Translations under genes and position numbers: made by a program
From: Sorangium cellulosum
GTDB lineage: Bacteria; Myxococcota_A; Polyangia; Polyangiales; Polyangiaceae
DNA length: 64,000 bases
NCBI RefSeq assembly: GCF_004135735.1
Contig: NZ_CP012670.1
Location: 6,340,501-6,404,500 of the forward strand
Reading direction: 5' to 3'
Shown: one piece after another, positions 25,312-34,147 of the stretch
Position numbering within the stretch: the first letter of the stretch is position 1
Layout: each line of letters begins with the position of its first letter
The notes under the pieces: generated by a model
Told to the model about the DNA's origin: nothing
What the model saw: only the letters and a program-made list of their open reading frames with translations
The model's database searches: none

Positions 25312-27864
25312 ATGCCCGACCGAAAGCCAGGGCTGGCCCCTCACGAAACGAAGGCTCCCCTCCACGGCGCCGCCCCCTCGACCCCCCCCTCGACCCCCCC
25401 CGAGCCCGTGGCGAGCATCCTGCTCGTCGACGATCACCGCGCGAACCTCCTCGCCCTCGAGGCCGTGCTCGAACCGCTCCGCCAGCGGCTCGTCGCTGCA
25501 CAGTCCGGGGAGGAGGCGCTCGAGCGCCTCGCGCGCGAGGAGTTCGCGCTGATCCTCATGGACGTCAAGATGCGCGGCCTCGACGGCTTCGAGACGGCCG
25601 CCCGCGTGAGGGGGCTCGATCAGGCCCGACACACGCCGATCATCTTCATCTCGGGCCTGCCGGAGGACGAAGATCGGCTGTACCGCGGCTACGCCCAGGG
25701 CGCGGTCGATTACGTCGTCAAGCCGTACAACCCCGACATCCTCCGCGCGAAGGTGGCCGTCTTCGTCGAGCTGCACCGCAGGGCCGAGCAGATCAAGCGG
25801 CAGGAGGCGGCGCTGCGCCAGCTCGAGCGCGAGGCGAGCGACGAGGTGTTCCGGCGCATCATGGACACGAGCATGATGGGCCTGCTCTTCAGCGACTACG
25901 AGGGCCGCGTCCTCGAGGCGAACGACGCCTTCCTGTCGATCGTCGGCTACACCCGCGAGGACCTCAAGACCGGCCTGCTCAACTGGCGGCAGATCTCCCC
26001 GCCGGAGTACGAGCACGTGCACCACGACGCGGTGAGCGAGCTGAGCCTCCACGGCGTCACGAAGCAGTTCGAGAAGGAGTACATCCGCAAGGACGGCACG
26101 CGCGTGTCGGTCCTGGTCGGCTCGGCCCGGGTCGAGAAGCAGCGGCGCAACCTCACCTACGTGCTCGATATCAGCGAGCGCAAGCGGGCCGAGGCCAACG
26201 TCAGCCTCCTCGCGAGCGCGGGGGAGATCCTCTCGTCCTCGCTCGATTTCCGCGAGACGCTCCGGCAGCTCGCCGAGCTCGTCGTCCCGGTCCTGTCCGA
26301 CTGGTGCGCGATCGACATCCAGGCGCAGGACGGGCCCATCCAGCGCGTGGCCGTCCAGCACACGGACCCGCGCAAGGTGGAGCTCGTCCGCGAGATCGAG
26401 GAGCGATACCCCGTCGATCCCGACGCCCCCCGCGGCGTGCCGAGGGTGCTCCGGACCGGGGCGACCGAGTGGCTCGCCGAGATCGACGACGCGCGGATCG
26501 TCGCGGCGGCCCGGGACGAGGAGCACCTCCGGCTGGCCCGCGAGCTCGGGCTCCGCTCGTACCTCATCGTGCCGCTGGCCGCGCGCGGCCGCGTCCTCGG
26601 CGCGATCACGCTCGCGCACGCGGAGTCGGGCCGCCGCTACACGAAGGCCGACGTGCAGTTCGCCGAGGAGCTCGCCCGGCGCGCCGCCCTCAGCGTCGAC
26701 AACGCGCTCCTGTTCGAGCGCGAGGTCACCGTCCGCAAGGAGGTCCAGACGCTCGCGGAGGAGCTGAAGCACAGCGAGGCGCAGTTCCGGCTGCTCGCCG
26801 AGACGATGCCGCAGCTCGTGTGGACCAACCGGCCGGACGGCCACCACGAGTACTTCAACCGGCGCTGGTACGATTACACGGGGATGACGCCCGAGGACAC
26901 CGCGGGCGAGGGCTGGAGCCGGATCATCCACCCGGACGAGCGCGCGCAGGCGCTCGAGAGCTGGCGGGAGGCGCTCCGCACGGGCGAGCCCTACGAGAGC
27001 CAGTGTCGGCTGCGACGCGCCGACGGCGTGTATTGCTGGTTCATCGGCCGGGCGGTCGCCGCGCGCGACGGCTCGGGCCGCATCGTCCGCTGGTTCGGCA
27101 CGTACACGGACATCGACGAGCAGAAGCGCGCCGAGGAGGAGCGGCAAAGGCTCGTGCAGGCGCTCGAGCGCAGCAACAAGGAGCTCGATCAGTTCGCGTA
27201 CGTCACGAGCCACGACCTCAAGGCGCCGCTCCGGGGCATCGCCAACCTGTCGCAGTGGATCGAGGAGGACCTGAACGACAAGATGACGCCGGAGAGCCGG
27301 AAGCAGCTCGACCTGCTCCGCGGCCGCGTCCACCGGCTCGAGAACCTGATCGACGGCATCCTCAGCTACTCGCGCGCGGGCCGCATCCGCGAGAAGCCCG
27401 AGGCGATCGACGTGAGCAAGCTGCTCCGGGACATCGTCGAGCTGCTCGCGCCGCCGCCGGAGACGCGCGTGGAGATCGCCCCCGACATGCCCACCCTCGT
27501 CACCGAGCGCGCGCCGCTCCAGCAGACGTTCCTGAACCTCATCAGCAACGCGCTGAAGCACGCGGGGCGCGCCGATCCGGAGGTCCGGCTCGGCGCCCGC
27601 GACGCCGGCCCGTTCTGGGAGTTCTCGGTCAGCGACAACGGGACGGGCATCGCGCCCGAGTACCACGATCGCATCTGGGGCATCTTCCAGACGCTGCAGG
27701 CGCGCGACAAGGTCGAGGGCACCGGGATCGGGCTGTCGGTCGTCCAGAAGATCGTCCTGAGCAAGGGCGGGCGCGCGTGGGTCGAGTCCGCCGTCGGCGC
27801 TGGCGCCACGTTCCGGTTCACCTGGCCGAAGGTCGAGGCCCGGGAGCCGTCGTCCCCGGGGTGA
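25312..27864 (+). CDS. Hybrid sensor histidine kinase, REC-PAS-GAF-PAS-HisKA-HATPase
   Basis: An 850-aa soluble protein with the receiver at the N terminus (about 33-150; phospho-acceptor Asp84 in LMDVKM, KPYN Lys). Next come a PAS domain (FRRIMDTSMMGLLFSDYEGR), a GAF domain of about 165 residues, and a second PAS/PAC unit (MPQLVWTNRPDGHHEYFN). The HisKA box is SHDLKAPLRG with His634. The ATPase has an N box (SNALKHAG), G1 (DNGTGIAP) and G2 (EGTGIGLS). No membrane segment is visible, so it senses a cytoplasmic signal and receives input from another kinase through REC. The HDLKAPLRGI type is common in phytochrome-like kinases, but the chromophore Cys/His of phytochromes is absent. No partner regulator is adjacent. 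Confidence 0.88.
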   Translation: MPDRKPGLAPHETKAPLHGAAPSTPPSTPPEPVASILLVDDHRANLLALEAVLEPLRQRLVAAQSGEEALERLAREEFALILMDVKMRGLDGFETAARVRGLDQARHTPIIFISGLPEDEDRLYRGYAQGAVDYVVKPYNPDILRAKVAVFVELHRRAEQIKRQEAALRQLEREASDEVFRRIMDTSMMGLLFSDYEGRVLEANDAFLSIVGYTREDLKTGLLNWRQISPPEYEHVHHDAVSELSLHGVTKQFEKEYIRKDGTRVSVLVGSARVEKQRRNLTYVLDISERKRAEANVSLLASAGEILSSSLDFRETLRQLAELVVPVLSDWCAIDIQAQDGPIQRVAVQHTDPRKVELVREIEERYPVDPDAPRGVPRVLRTGATEWLAEIDDARIVAAARDEEHLRLARELGLRSYLIVPLAARGRVLGAITLAHAESGRRYTKADVQFAEELARRAALSVDNALLFEREVTVRKEVQTLAEELKHSEAQFRLLAETMPQLVWTNRPDGHHEYFNRRWYDYTGMTPEDTAGEGWSRIIHPDERAQALESWREALRTGEPYESQCRLRRADGVYCWFIGRAVAARDGSGRIVRWFGTYTDIDEQKRAEEERQRLVQALERSNKELDQFAYVTSHDLKAPLRGIANLSQWIEEDLNDKMTPESRKQLDLLRGRVHRLENLIDGILSYSRAGRIREKPEAIDVSKLLRDIVELLAPPPETRVEIAPDMPTLVTERAPLQQTFLNLISNALKHAGRADPEVRLGARDAGPFWEFSVSDNGTGIAPEYHDRIWGIFQTLQARDKVEGTGIGLSVVQKIVLSKGGRAWVESAVGAGATFRFTWPKVEAREPSSPG

Positions 27865-28080
27865 TCCCGCGGGGCCCCCGCGCCTCTCGGGGCCGCGCGC
27901 CGCGGCAACGCGGCCGGGCCGCCGCCCGGCACGGAGCTTGAACTGCCCCCCTGAACAACAAGCGGCTTGAAGGGAGCGAGCGCCGCGGACGCCGGCGTCG
28001 AGGAGGCCCTGCGCCTCCTCCCTGGCTCCTCGGGGCCATGGCGCCCTGTTCATGCCGCTCTCATCGAGAGGAGGGTGTCC

Positions 28081-28656
28081 GTGAGCTCGACGTTCAACCT
28101 GCCCAGGGTGTCCCTGGGCGCTCTTTTGCTCTCGCTGCTCTGCGCGTGCGCCGCCGCCCCGCCCCCGGAGCCGACGCAACCGGAGCCGCGGTTGCCCAGC
28201 CCGGGCGAAGACGGCGTCTACAAGGTCGAGTGGCCGGAGCCGGGAGAGGCCGCGGTGCGGTATATCCGGCTCACCCTCGGGCCCGACATCGCCGAGGTCT
28301 GCCGCCTGCCCAGGACGAACTTCGCCTTCGACTCGGCCGAGCCGCTGCCCCAGGAGCACCTGGAGCTCCGGGCCGTCGTCGACTGCCTGCTCTCGTCGAA
28401 CCTCAAGGACGCGAGGATAGAGCTCATCGGCCGGGCCGACCCGCGCGGTACGGCGGAGTACAACCAGGATCTCGCCCTCCGCCGCGCGGTGCGGGTCAAG
28501 GAGATCCTCGTGAAGGAAGGGCTCCCCGCGGACCGCATCGCGGCGCGCTCGAAGGGCGCCTCGGAGGCGGTCGGCCATCAACCGATGTACTCCTATGGCT
28601 ACGATCGCCGGGTCGACGTCGTGCTGGTCGGCGTCGCCCACGCGCCGGGGCGGTAG
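28081..28656 (+). CDS. OmpA-domain lipoprotein
   Basis: A 191-aa protein. The GTG at 28081 lies 6 nt after a GGAGG and gives VSLGALLLSLLCAC, a lipoprotein signal. The OmpA-C domain spans FAFDSAEPLPQEHLELRAVV to the end, with ELIGRADPRGTAEYNQDLAL in place of the usual GHTD motif and RRAVRVKEILVKEGL. Such proteins tether the outer membrane to peptidoglycan by binding diaminopimelate. Earlier in-frame starts exist from 27967 but would bury the signal peptide. A 215-bp gap separates it from the kinase upstream. Confidence 0.8.
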   Translation: MSSTFNLPRVSLGALLLSLLCACAAAPPPEPTQPEPRLPSPGEDGVYKVEWPEPGEAAVRYIRLTLGPDIAEVCRLPRTNFAFDSAEPLPQEHLELRAVVDCLLSSNLKDARIELIGRADPRGTAEYNQDLALRRAVRVKEILVKEGLPADRIAARSKGASEAVGHQPMYSYGYDRRVDVVLVGVAHAPGR

Positions 28657-28948
28657 CCGTCCGCGCGGCCCGCGCTGGGCACGCCCTCGCCCGGCGCGCC
28701 TCTCCTGCGGTGTTCCCCTCTTCCGTTTTCGACGTCGCCGGCGCGCTGCCCTTCTCACGGCGCCCGGCGCCACGCGCCCGAGGCGCGCCACGACAGATGT
28801 GGCATTTCGTCACGCGCCTCTCGCGTGCTCGATCCGCTGCATCGTGGACATGCGGCCGCGCGGGTTGGTCCTGCGGTTGGTCCGGCACCTGCAATGTCTC
28901 CCGGCACGAACCGGCGGGCGTCCTGTCCGTCACAAGGAGACGAGAGCC

Positions 28949-29461
28949 ATGTCGAACCGACTGAACGATGCGGTGGGGACTGCGAAGGTTGTCTACGAGT
29001 CCGCGAAGGATGGCGCGGGCGTCGCGGCCACGAGCGCGAGGGCGACGCTGTTCGACGTCGCGAAGGCGGCCGTCGGGATCGCGACGACCATCAAGGCGCT
29101 GGGCGTCGACGACGTGCTCGGCTGGGTCGGGCTGTCCCGCAAGCGGAGCCCGATGACGACGATCGCGGTCTTCGGCGCCGGCGTCGCGCTGGGCGCGGGC
29201 GTGGCCGCGCTGCTCTCGCCGACGTCGGGCGAGGCGCTGCGCCGCGACATCCTGACCCGCCTCGACGGCCTGAAGCACAAGGCGGGCGACGCGCTCCGGC
29301 AGGCCGGCCGGGAGGCCAGGCAGGCCGAGCGCAAGGTCGAGGAGAAGGTGAACGAGACGGTCGACTCGATGAAGGGGGCGGTCTGCGCGTCCGAGGCGAG
29401 CGCCGGGAACTCGCATTACGGTCTCGAGGGCTCGGGCGAGCGCGGTCACCACCTGAGCTGA
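28949..29461 (+). CDS. YtxH-like membrane protein with helical tail
   Basis: A 170-aa protein whose ATG follows AAGGAG. It has Ala/Gly-rich helices, a single hydrophobic segment (TTIAVFGAGVALGAGVAALL) followed by SPTSGEALRRDI, the membrane-exit motif of YtxH-type stress proteins, and a Lys/Glu/Gln amphipathic helix (RQAGREARQAERKVEEKVNE). The C terminus contains one Cys. YtxH-like proteins are membrane-associated and often stress-induced; the biochemical role is unknown. The next gene starts 10 bp after its stop, so the two form an operon. Confidence 0.7.
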   Translation: MSNRLNDAVGTAKVVYESAKDGAGVAATSARATLFDVAKAAVGIATTIKALGVDDVLGWVGLSRKRSPMTTIAVFGAGVALGAGVAALLSPTSGEALRRDILTRLDGLKHKAGDALRQAGREARQAERKVEEKVNETVDSMKGAVCASEASAGNSHYGLEGSGERGHHLS

Positions 29462-29471
29462 GGCGCATTCC

Positions 29472-30020
29472 GTGTGGCTCGAGGCCATCATCACGCGGGA
29501 GGATCTCGCCCAGGTCCTGGGCGAGTTCCTCCCTGTCAAGATTCACCTCGACGACGACGAGAAGACCGACCGGTGGCTCTACCTCGACCGGGCGACGGCG
29601 ATCACGCTGGTCGAGGACATGGGGTTGCGCGTGAGCTGTCCCGCGGAGCTCAAGTGGTCGATCGCGGGCGTGAACCCCACGATCAAGCTCGATGAGCTCA
29701 CGGTGCTGATCTCCCCCGAGATCATCGAGAAGAACAAGGGGAGCGTGCTCGCGTTCAACCTCGAGATCGAGGAGGCGGACATCCGCGGGATCCCCGCCCT
29801 CATCGACGACACCATCGTGAAGGCGGTCAACTCGGCGCTCGCGAGCAAGAAGCTCGAGTGGAACTTCACGAAGACGCTCACGCACACCGTGGGGCTCCCT
29901 TCCCACCTCGAGCCGATCGACGGGCTCGACATCGGGGTCGCGTGGGGCAAGCGGCGCATCGGTCAGGAGGCGCTCGCGCTCGTGGTCTCCTTCAAGCTCA
30001 CTTTCGTGCGCAACGACTGA
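29472..30020 (+). CDS. Conserved-looking protein of unknown function, operonic with YtxH-like gene
   Basis: A 182-aa protein with a GTG start 10 bp after the previous stop. It has no signal peptide or membrane segment. The sequence alternates beta strands and short helices (LKWSIAGVNPTIKLDELTVL, IPALIDDTIVKAVNSAL, LEWNFTKTLTHTVGL) and has a low Cys count. The pattern of long amphipathic strands plus a central DDTIVKAVNSAL helix loosely recalls TULIP or SMP lipid-binding folds, but that is a guess from pattern alone. Coupling with a membrane stress protein suggests an envelope-related role. Confidence 0.68.
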   Translation: MWLEAIITREDLAQVLGEFLPVKIHLDDDEKTDRWLYLDRATAITLVEDMGLRVSCPAELKWSIAGVNPTIKLDELTVLISPEIIEKNKGSVLAFNLEIEEADIRGIPALIDDTIVKAVNSALASKKLEWNFTKTLTHTVGLPSHLEPIDGLDIGVAWGKRRIGQEALALVVSFKLTFVRND

Positions 30021-30060
30021 GGTCGGGGCGCGGCAGGCGCGGGCGGCGGAGGCGCGCCCG

Positions 30061-30120
30061 GAAGGCGCTCGCCCGGAAGGCGCTCGCCCGGAATGCGCTC
30101 GCCCGGAATGCGCTCGCCCG
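30061..30120. repeat. 15-bp tandem repeat, four copies
   Basis: The unit GAAGGCGCTCGCCCG occurs twice, then twice with T for G at position 4 (GAATGCGCTCGCCCG). It lies just downstream of the 29472 gene and 30 bp before the 47-bp inverted repeat. Confidence 0.85.
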
Positions 30121-30150
30121 GACACCGAGATGAGGTGGCTCCGAGCGGAC

Positions 30151-30409
30151 GCGCCGGCGGGTGGGGCCGCGCTCGCCGCCGTGGCGCGGGCGGGCGCTCG
30201 GCCATCCGCCAAGACCGGGACCGAGGAGCTTGCGCAGAGAACACCGCCCGGCATGTCTCCCTTCGGGCCTTGCCGCCTGAGACGTTTCGTCGCGCGCCAC
30301 ACGAGGCGCGCCTGAGACCTCGAGCCCCCTGAGACCTTAGGGTACCTCGGTCGGTGCTCGGCGCGCCCGCCCGCGCCACGGCGGCGAGCGCGGCCCCACC
30401 CGCCGGCGC
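30151..30409. repeat. 47-bp perfect inverted repeat with 165-bp centre
   Basis: The left arm at 30151-30197 (starting GCGCCGGCGGGTGGGGCCGC) is the exact complement of the right arm at 30363-30409. Perfect identity over 47 bp argues for recent origin or active maintenance. The centre carries no supported gene; within it CGCGCGCC and GGCGCGCC near 30290-30314 form a smaller hairpin. No flanking target-site duplication is evident. It fills the convergent gap before the S2P-like gene. Confidence 0.9.
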
Positions 30410-30453
30410 TTGCGTCACGACCGAACGATCGTACGCGCACCGGGAAGGCCCGG

Positions 30454-31572
30454 TCAACCCGCGTGGGGCACCAGGCGGATCGCAGGGGGACGGCCGCGGA
30501 GGCCGCCCATGAGCGCGCCGGCGATGTCGGAGTGCTTCACGAGGCCGAGATAGCTCTCCCCGTCGAATACGGCCACCACCGGGGTGTTCTTCTCCACCAT
30601 CCGCCGGCCCACCTCGTCCAGCGAGACGTCCGCGGCCACGCGAGGGACATCGCAGCGCATGATCCAGGCGATGAACGCGCCCTGCTCGCCCGCCGCCAGC
30701 GCTCGCATGATGTCCGCCCGCGTCACGATGCCGATCACCCGATCCTCGTAGACCACCGGGAAGTCCGGCTCGTGGCTCACCAGGATGCGGCGCGCGGCGT
30801 CGCCCACGAGCTCGCCTGGCCAGAGGTGGACCGCCCTGCCCTCCAGCGGCCGACGCGCGGACAGCGGCGCGATCGGCGCCATCACCGCCTGCGCCGCTCG
30901 CCACTCCCGCCTCGCCCCCACGAAGAGCAGCGCCGATAGCGCGCAGACCAGGAGCTGGCCGCCGAACAGGCCGAGGAAGAACAGCACCGCCGCCATCCCC
31001 TGCCCGAGCGCCGCCGGGATCGACGTCGAGAGCCACGCGCCGGCGACCGGCGACAGGACCTCGCGCAACACGCGCCCGCCCTGCAGCGGCAACGCGGGCA
31101 TGCAGCCGAGCACCGCCAGCCCGAGGCCCACGCTGGCCATCCACACGATCGCGGTCTCGCGCGAGGGCGCCTCGGCGGCCCGAAGCGCCGACGCCCACGG
31201 GAGCTCGCCCCCGCGGTGCGCCGCGACGAGCACGAAGAACGCCGCCGCGAGGGCGAGGTTCGCCGCGGGGCCGACCAGGCCGCGCCATGCCCCGCCGTCG
31301 ACAGGACACGATCGGCGCGCGACCGCGCCGGTCGGTGAGAGCAGGATATCGCGCACCCCGGGGCCGAGGCGCCACGCGACGAGCCCATGAACGAGCGCGT
31401 GCAGCGCGACGCAGACGAGCAGCGCCACGCCGAGCGCGCAGCCGAAGAGCGCGCCGCCGCCGCCGTGCCGCGCGCCCCACTGGAGCGCGACCAGCGGGAT
31501 GACCAGACCGAATGCCGCGTGCACAGTCACATCGATTCCGCCGATCCGCCTGACCCTGATGACCGAATTCAT
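30454..31572 (-). CDS. Site-2-protease (M50) homologue with CBS pair, predicted catalytically dead
   Basis: A 372-aa polytopic membrane protein with the M50B layout: an N-terminal RIGGIDVTVHAAF strand, a helix that should carry HExxH, GPAANLALAAAFF, then a helix with the N/D-P-x-x-DG motif, and a C-terminal CBS pair (about 245-372; VVYEDRVIGIVTRADIMRAL, VAVFDGESYLGLVKHSDI). Here HExxH reads HALVH (His58, Ala59, His62) and the LDGG motif reads LQGG (Gln164). Both the general base Glu and the third zinc ligand Asp are therefore lost, although the His pair is kept. CBS pairs usually bind adenine nucleotides. Probably a nucleotide-sensing membrane pseudoprotease. Start is the ATG at 31572. Confidence 0.8.
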   Translation of the reverse strand: MNSVIRVRRIGGIDVTVHAAFGLVIPLVALQWGARHGGGGALFGCALGVALLVCVALHALVHGLVAWRLGPGVRDILLSPTGAVARRSCPVDGGAWRGLVGPAANLALAAAFFVLVAAHRGGELPWASALRAAEAPSRETAIVWMASVGLGLAVLGCMPALPLQGGRVLREVLSPVAGAWLSTSIPAALGQGMAAVLFFLGLFGGQLLVCALSALLFVGARREWRAAQAVMAPIAPLSARRPLEGRAVHLWPGELVGDAARRILVSHEPDFPVVYEDRVIGIVTRADIMRALAAGEQGAFIAWIMRCDVPRVAADVSLDEVGRRMVEKNTPVVAVFDGESYLGLVKHSDIAGALMGGLRGRPPAIRLVPHAG

Positions 31573-32422
31573 GGCGTGTCGCTCCTGGGTGCTCGCGCAG
31601 GAAGCTGCGCAAGGGGGCAGTTCAGAGCTGCCAACGCCCCCTCCCCCAGGGGCGTGGCGAGGACCCTCGTCGCGCGGTCAACGGCTGACGGGATATTTCC
31701 CGAATTTTTCTGATTTCACTGCAAGCCATGTGCCGGTTTTCTGCTCAGGCTGCGCGCCGTCCGCGCGCAGGTCGCGGCGAGGAGACGCGCGGCCGCCAGG
31801 CGCGAGGCCGCGCCGGGCCCTCGCTGGTCGTGACATCGAGCGACGCGCTGGAGAGAGGGCCAGCGCGCGGGCGCGGCGCCCCGGAAGAGCGCGCCGGCAG
31901 CGCCGCACAGCGGGGTGTCGCGGTGTGGCATTTCGCTACCTGATCGACGCGAAGCTCGGGAGCACGAGCGCGCCCGCGATCACGACGAGGAGCCCCCGCG
32001 CGACCCGCTCGAGCGCGGGCCTGGGTCCGGAGCGCGCGGGGGGGGGACGGACGCCGCGGGGCTCAGCACCCGTGCCGCGGCACCGTGGCGAGCGCGGCAG
32101 GGCGATCCGCTGTCGACAGGAGGCGCACCGGGCTCATCCATCGTGTGCGCCGCCGCAACGGCACGGGCCGTGCCGCCCTGCACGCCCCCCGCCGCGCCCC
32201 GCCGGGTGTCAACGCCATTTCCTGGCCATTCTCCGGGAGAACGCGCGCTCTCGGGGGCGATCCAGGGTGGAGGCGCCTTTGTCATGCTGTGGCACAACGC
32301 CCCATCCGCGCCCGGCGCCGCCATGGTCGTCCCAGCCGGCGACCTGCGCGCGGCATGTGACGTGCACCTGCACAACCTGGAGAGTCGTAGATCCGTCGGG
32401 GGACACAGCAAAGGACCCGCCT
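31573..32422. other. Divergent gap between S2P-like and repeat-protein genes, no supported gene
   Basis: 850 bp holding the promoters of both flanking genes. A notably AT-rich stretch lies at 31689-31727. It contains CGGGATATTTCCCG, a 5-bp stem hairpin, followed by AATTTTT; this looks like a small intrinsic terminator on the plus strand, but there is no plus-strand gene upstream of it. Short frames here lack ribosome sites and coding character. Confidence 0.45.
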
Positions 32423-33103
32423 ATGTCAGAGCGCATCTGCCAGGTTGATGATTTCGTGCGGCTCACGGAGGAGACGGAGCGACTCGCGAAGCATGTGGAG
32501 GACCTCCGCCACCGGATCGCCGCGACGAACGCGAAGCGCCGCCCGTCCTCCGGCGCGCTGCCTGCGCAGAACGGCGCCGTGAACAGCGCCCCAGGCGAGG
32601 CTCCGTATGGCTCGCTGCCGGAGCGGCCGCCGCACGGGCCGCTGTCCGAGCGGCCGCCGCACGGGCCGCTGTCCGAGCGGCCGCCGCACGGGCCGCTGTC
32701 CGAGCGGCCGCCGCACGGGCCGCTGTCCGAGCGGCCGCCGCACGGGCCGCTGTCCGAGCGGCCATGCAGCTCGCGGACAGAACGGCCGAGCGGCTCGATG
32801 GAGCGGCCGCAGGGCGCGCTGTCCGAGCGATCGCACGGCGCGACGGAGCGGCCGCGCGGCTCGCGGGCGGAGCGGCCGAGCGGCTCGATGGAGCGGCCGC
32901 ACCACCAGGCGACCCCGGTCCCCGAGCGGACCTCGTGCCTCGCCAGCGTGTCGCGGTGGCTGCCGCCGCTCAGCCCGGCGCGGGACGCCGTGGACTCGGA
33001 CGCTCACGAGGGCATGTCAGAAGCAGGGCGCTACTGCATCATCTCGCCGCGCAGGGAGCGAGCCCCTGTCCGACCGAAGCCGCCGAAGTCCGACGTGGCC
33101 TGA
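32423..33103 (+). CDS. Coiled N terminus plus Ser/Pro/Arg repeat protein, unknown function
   Basis: A 226-aa protein; the ATG at 32423 follows AAGGA. Residues 1-40 form a charged amphipathic helix (VRLTEETERLAKHVEDLRHR). Residues about 60-115 are an exact nonapeptide repeat LSERPPHGP, continuing into looser SERP/MERP units. The tail ends with a basic, Pro-rich segment. There is no signal peptide or membrane segment. It is likely cytoplasmic, disordered and strongly basic, which suggests nucleic-acid or polyanion binding, but no family is recognised. The gene might be a repeat-expanded open frame of limited function. Confidence 0.55.
   Translation: MSERICQVDDFVRLTEETERLAKHVEDLRHRIAATNAKRRPSSGALPAQNGAVNSAPGEAPYGSLPERPPHGPLSERPPHGPLSERPPHGPLSERPPHGPLSERPPHGPLSERPCSSRTERPSGSMERPQGALSERSHGATERPRGSRAERPSGSMERPHHQATPVPERTSCLASVSRWLPPLSPARDAVDSDAHEGMSEAGRYCIISPRRERAPVRPKPPKSDVA
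32621..32763. repeat. 27-bp in-frame tandem repeat, five copies plus partial
   Basis: The unit starts GAGCGGCCGCCGCACGGGCC and repeats without a mismatch at 32621, 32648, 32675, 32702 and 32729, then a partial copy at 32756. Exact identity at synonymous sites shows recent expansion. It encodes the nonapeptide repeat of the surrounding gene. Confidence 0.92.
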
Positions 33104-33254
33104 GACAGCGCACCACCATCCCCCTCCGCCCCTGCGCCGCCGACAGGATACGGTGGCGCAAAGCTTGCCAGTCCGCGCGCCTGCGGTGGATACGAGGGCA
33201 TGCTTCCGCGTGGTGTGCGCGGATGCGCAGGGCCTCCGTGTGCCTACGCCTGAC

Positions 33255-33915
33255 CTACCGATGGGACCCGACGCGAAGACGATCCACGCCTCGGGCACCG
33301 ACCTGCTCGCGCTCATCAACCACATCCTGGATCTGTCGACGATCGCGTCCGGCACCGACGTCGGAGAGATCGGCTTCAAGGACCTCTCCGACGACGTCCA
33401 GCGCACGTTCCGGCACGTCGCCGAGGCGAAGAGGCTCGATTTCGAGCTCTCCTCCTCGCCGGATCTGCCGCCCGTGATGTCCACCGATGAGAAGCGGCTT
33501 CAGCAGGCGCTCGAGAACCTGCGCTCGAACGCCTTCAAGTTCGCCGAGCGCTGCAAGGTGATCCTGGAGGTGACAGTCGCCCGGGAGGGCTGGAGCCGTG
33601 AGCACGATGTGCTCAACCGGGCCGACGCGGTGGGTGATCGCCCTCTCCGCCCACGACACGAGCATCGGGATCGCGCCGGACAAACAGCCGATCCTCTTCG
33701 AGGCGTTCCAGCAGGCCGACGGGCGCACGAGCCGCCAATACGGGGGCACCGGGCTCGATCGTGGGGAACGACGTCGTGTTCGCGCGCTTCCTCGTGGACG
33801 TCGCGCGGGAGCACGGCTTGAAGGCGGTCGTCGCGCTCCGCGGCGCGGCGGCGCTCTCGCGGATGCGGGAGCTCCGTCCGTCGGCGCTCACGCTGGACAG
33901 CAACCTCGCCGACCG
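33255..33915 (+). pseudogene. Decayed hybrid histidine kinase
   Basis: Fragments of one hybrid kinase lie in three frames. The first (33260-33625) reads AKTIHASGTDLLALINHILD, then MSTDEKRLQQALENLRSNAF, the end of HisKA and the N box. After a frameshift (33631-33755) come SIGIAPDKQPILFEAFQQAD and RQYGGTG, the G1/F/G2 boxes. In a third frame (from about 33757) VGNDVVFARFLVDVAREHGL and ALTLDSNLADR form a receiver start whose phospho-acceptor region reads TLDSNL. The end of the ATPase and the linker to REC are deleted, and both protein ends are missing. No intact start or full domain survives, so it cannot act as a kinase. Confidence 0.75.
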
Positions 33916-34147
33916 GCGCCGCGCGGCCTCCCGCCGGGCGCGGCGGCGGTTCGCATGGGCAGCGAGCGACGCCGCGGTGTGGCGTCCTTGCACGAGCGCC
34001 CCGTGCGGGCCGTCCGCAGCCGACGCCGCAGCCGCGGCCGAAACCACGGCGGTGTTCCCTGGCACGCCCCCTGCTGTTTGGCGTGGGACTCCAGAATACA
34101 GCGCGGGGATGCGTCAGCGCGGGATGATCGTCGGAAAGGAGTTTTCT

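Noticed and set aside
27865..27890. GC-rich hairpin after the histidine kinase as a terminator
   Set aside because: The apparent stem leaves a one-base loop and has no U-tract, so it is not a convincing structure.
28877..28894. Possible sigma-54 promoter (TTGG-N10-GC) before the YtxH-like gene
   Set aside because: It only matches GG-N10-GC, which is frequent by chance in GC-rich DNA, and the -24 block is poor.
31689..31709. Intrinsic terminator (CGGGA-TATT-TCCCG then a T-run)
   Set aside because: It has the right form but no plus-strand gene lies upstream to be terminated; left as a note within the gap entry.
28797..31935. Shared 12-mer TGTGGCATTTCG near 28798 and 31923 as a common regulatory box
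   Set aside because: A single repeated 12-mer in 64 kb is expected by chance, and its distances to the genes differ widely.
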